From: Raineyella antarctica
Lineage (GTDB): Bacteria; Actinomycetota; Actinomycetes; Propionibacteriales; Propionibacteriaceae
Assembly: GCF_900092135.1 (NCBI RefSeq)
Contig: NZ_FMYF01000001.1
Span: 256,883 to 320,882 of the forward strand
Reading direction: 5' to 3'
DNA: 64,000 nt
Both the position numbers and the translations under genes were made by a program. Under the pieces are notes generated by a model. The model saw only the letters and a list, made by a program, of their open reading frames with translations. It was not told where the DNA came from and searched no databases. Positions 63,479 through 64,000 of the stretch are shown piece by piece (positions within the stretch are counted from its first letter, which is position 1; every line of letters starts with the position of its first letter).

Positions 63479-64000
63479 CGGGCCTCTCCTCCGGTGAAGC
63501 GGTACAGGAGCTTCAACGCGTCCCGGGCGGTGTCCGCGTCAGGCCCCCCGGCCTGCGCGGTGGCCGCGAGCTCGTGCGCGGACTCCAGGACATACCCGCC
63601 CGCCGCCAAGGCGCTGAACTCGGCCTCGTCGGGCACCACCGCGAGATCGGTATGCCGCTCCCACGAGTCCAGGGCGGCGAAGACCTCCCGCTGGGCGTCC
63701 AGCAGGGCGTCCAGGCGGCTCGCGTCGGACACGCTCAGCGTGCCGGCGAACCGGGTCTTGAGGATGATCCGCTCCTTGGGCTCCAGCGCCGCCAACCGAG
63801 CCTCCAGTGCGTCGATGTCGGCCGCGCCGTCCAGGTCGGCCTGCACGATGTGGTGCAGCCACCGGCCGACCTCGTGGGAGGTGACGGTGGGCAGGTCGTC
63901 GGCCAGGACCACCTCGAGGACCCGCCCCCGGTCCGGCTCCCGGAACCCGGTCGTCTCGTGCGCCCCGGAGTAGTGGATCGCCCCGTGGTCATGGCCGGGC
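63475..64000 (-). CDS. metallophosphoesterase (SbcD/YhaO-like), C-terminal part
   Basis: The 5' end lies beyond the window; about 174 residues are visible. HYSGAHETTGFREPDRGRVL resembles the capping-domain entry of SbcD/YhaO-type nucleases, after the phosphoesterase domain. The remaining helical part (DLPTVTSHEVGRWLHHIVQ and beyond) would contact the ATPase. The stop overlaps the ATPase start, supporting a nuclease-ATPase operon. Confidence 0.8.
   Translation of the reverse strand, partial: PGHDHGAIHYSGAHETTGFREPDRGRVLEVVLADDLPTVTSHEVGRWLHHIVQADLDGAADIDALEARLAALEPKERIILKTRFAGTLSVSDASRLDALLDAQREVFAALDSWERHTDLAVVPDEAEFSALAAGGYVLESAHELAATAQAGGPDADTARDALKLLYRFTGGEAR

Overview
The window is high-GC, gene-dense chromosome from an actinobacterium. 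Third codon positions are almost all G or C, and many start codons sit 6-8 nt below a TANNNT-type -10 element, as expected for leaderless mRNAs. The gene content and order (DUF255 protein, TrhA, cis-prenyltransferase, PhoH2, xseAB, ispH, ychF) recall, from memory, the mycobacterial Rv1084-Rv1112 neighbourhood. Codon style and gene set fit Propionibacteriaceae or relatives; the family is an inference.

Layout. 1-4.7 kb: 3' part of a DUF255/thioredoxin-domain protein, glycogen debranching enzyme GlgX, membrane protein TrhA and a cis-prenyltransferase. 4.7-7.3 kb: PIN-PhoH ATPase behind a long leader, then a secreted Ala/Lys-rich lytic-transglycosylase-like protein. 7.3-11.4 kb: thiamine block, thiE facing a TPP-riboswitch-controlled thiO-thiS-thiG-moeZ operon. 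11.4-23.8 kb: secreted choice-of-anchor-I protein, DUF4245 protein, xseA-xseB, ispH, pirin, rmuC-ilvA, M18 aminopeptidase, YceI, DivIVA-like protein and ychF.

23.8-27.3 kb is the accessory region. The last codons of ychF change abruptly to AT-rich synonymous codons, and further copies of the sequence encoding the YchF C-terminus (..FRFNV-stop) lie about 1.1 kb and 2.6 kb downstream. Between and beyond them are toxin-antitoxin genes: a RelE-type toxin with XRE antitoxin, a small membrane protein coupled to an orphan HigA, an XRE-fused MNT antitoxin with HepT RNase, and a complete HigBA whose higA is 99 percent identical to the orphan copy. No integrase is present. I read this as serial insertion of small cassettes at the 3' end of ychF, the most unusual feature of the window.

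27.3-40.5 kb: MFS transporter with C-terminal CBS domains, amidase, arginine/ornithine genes (ddaH-rocD), a VapBC-type pair, a signal-less solute-binding-like protein, succinate-semialdehyde dehydrogenase, VOC and NUDIX proteins and glycogen phosphorylase. 40.6-50.2 kb: carB without carA, a NUDIX-NYN fusion, two SDR enzymes, proline iminopeptidase-like hydrolase, flavin reductase, TDT-family transporter and a Pcm-type methyltransferase. 50.5-64 kb: FtsX-type ABC permease and ATPase, M20 amidohydrolase with an MFS transporter, phosphatase, TRIC-type channel, Fpg/Nei glycosylase, DAACS symporter, MarR-like regulator, and an SMC-like ATPase overlapping a metallophosphoesterase cut by the window end.

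Functional links: GlgX and GlgP both act in glycogen breakdown; thiE/O/S/G and moeZ make and couple the thiazole part of thiamine; ddaH and rocD release and transaminate ornithine; xseA/B, rmuC, the glycosylase and the SMC/nuclease pair serve DNA maintenance. No tRNA, rRNA, CRISPR array, transposase or integrase was seen.
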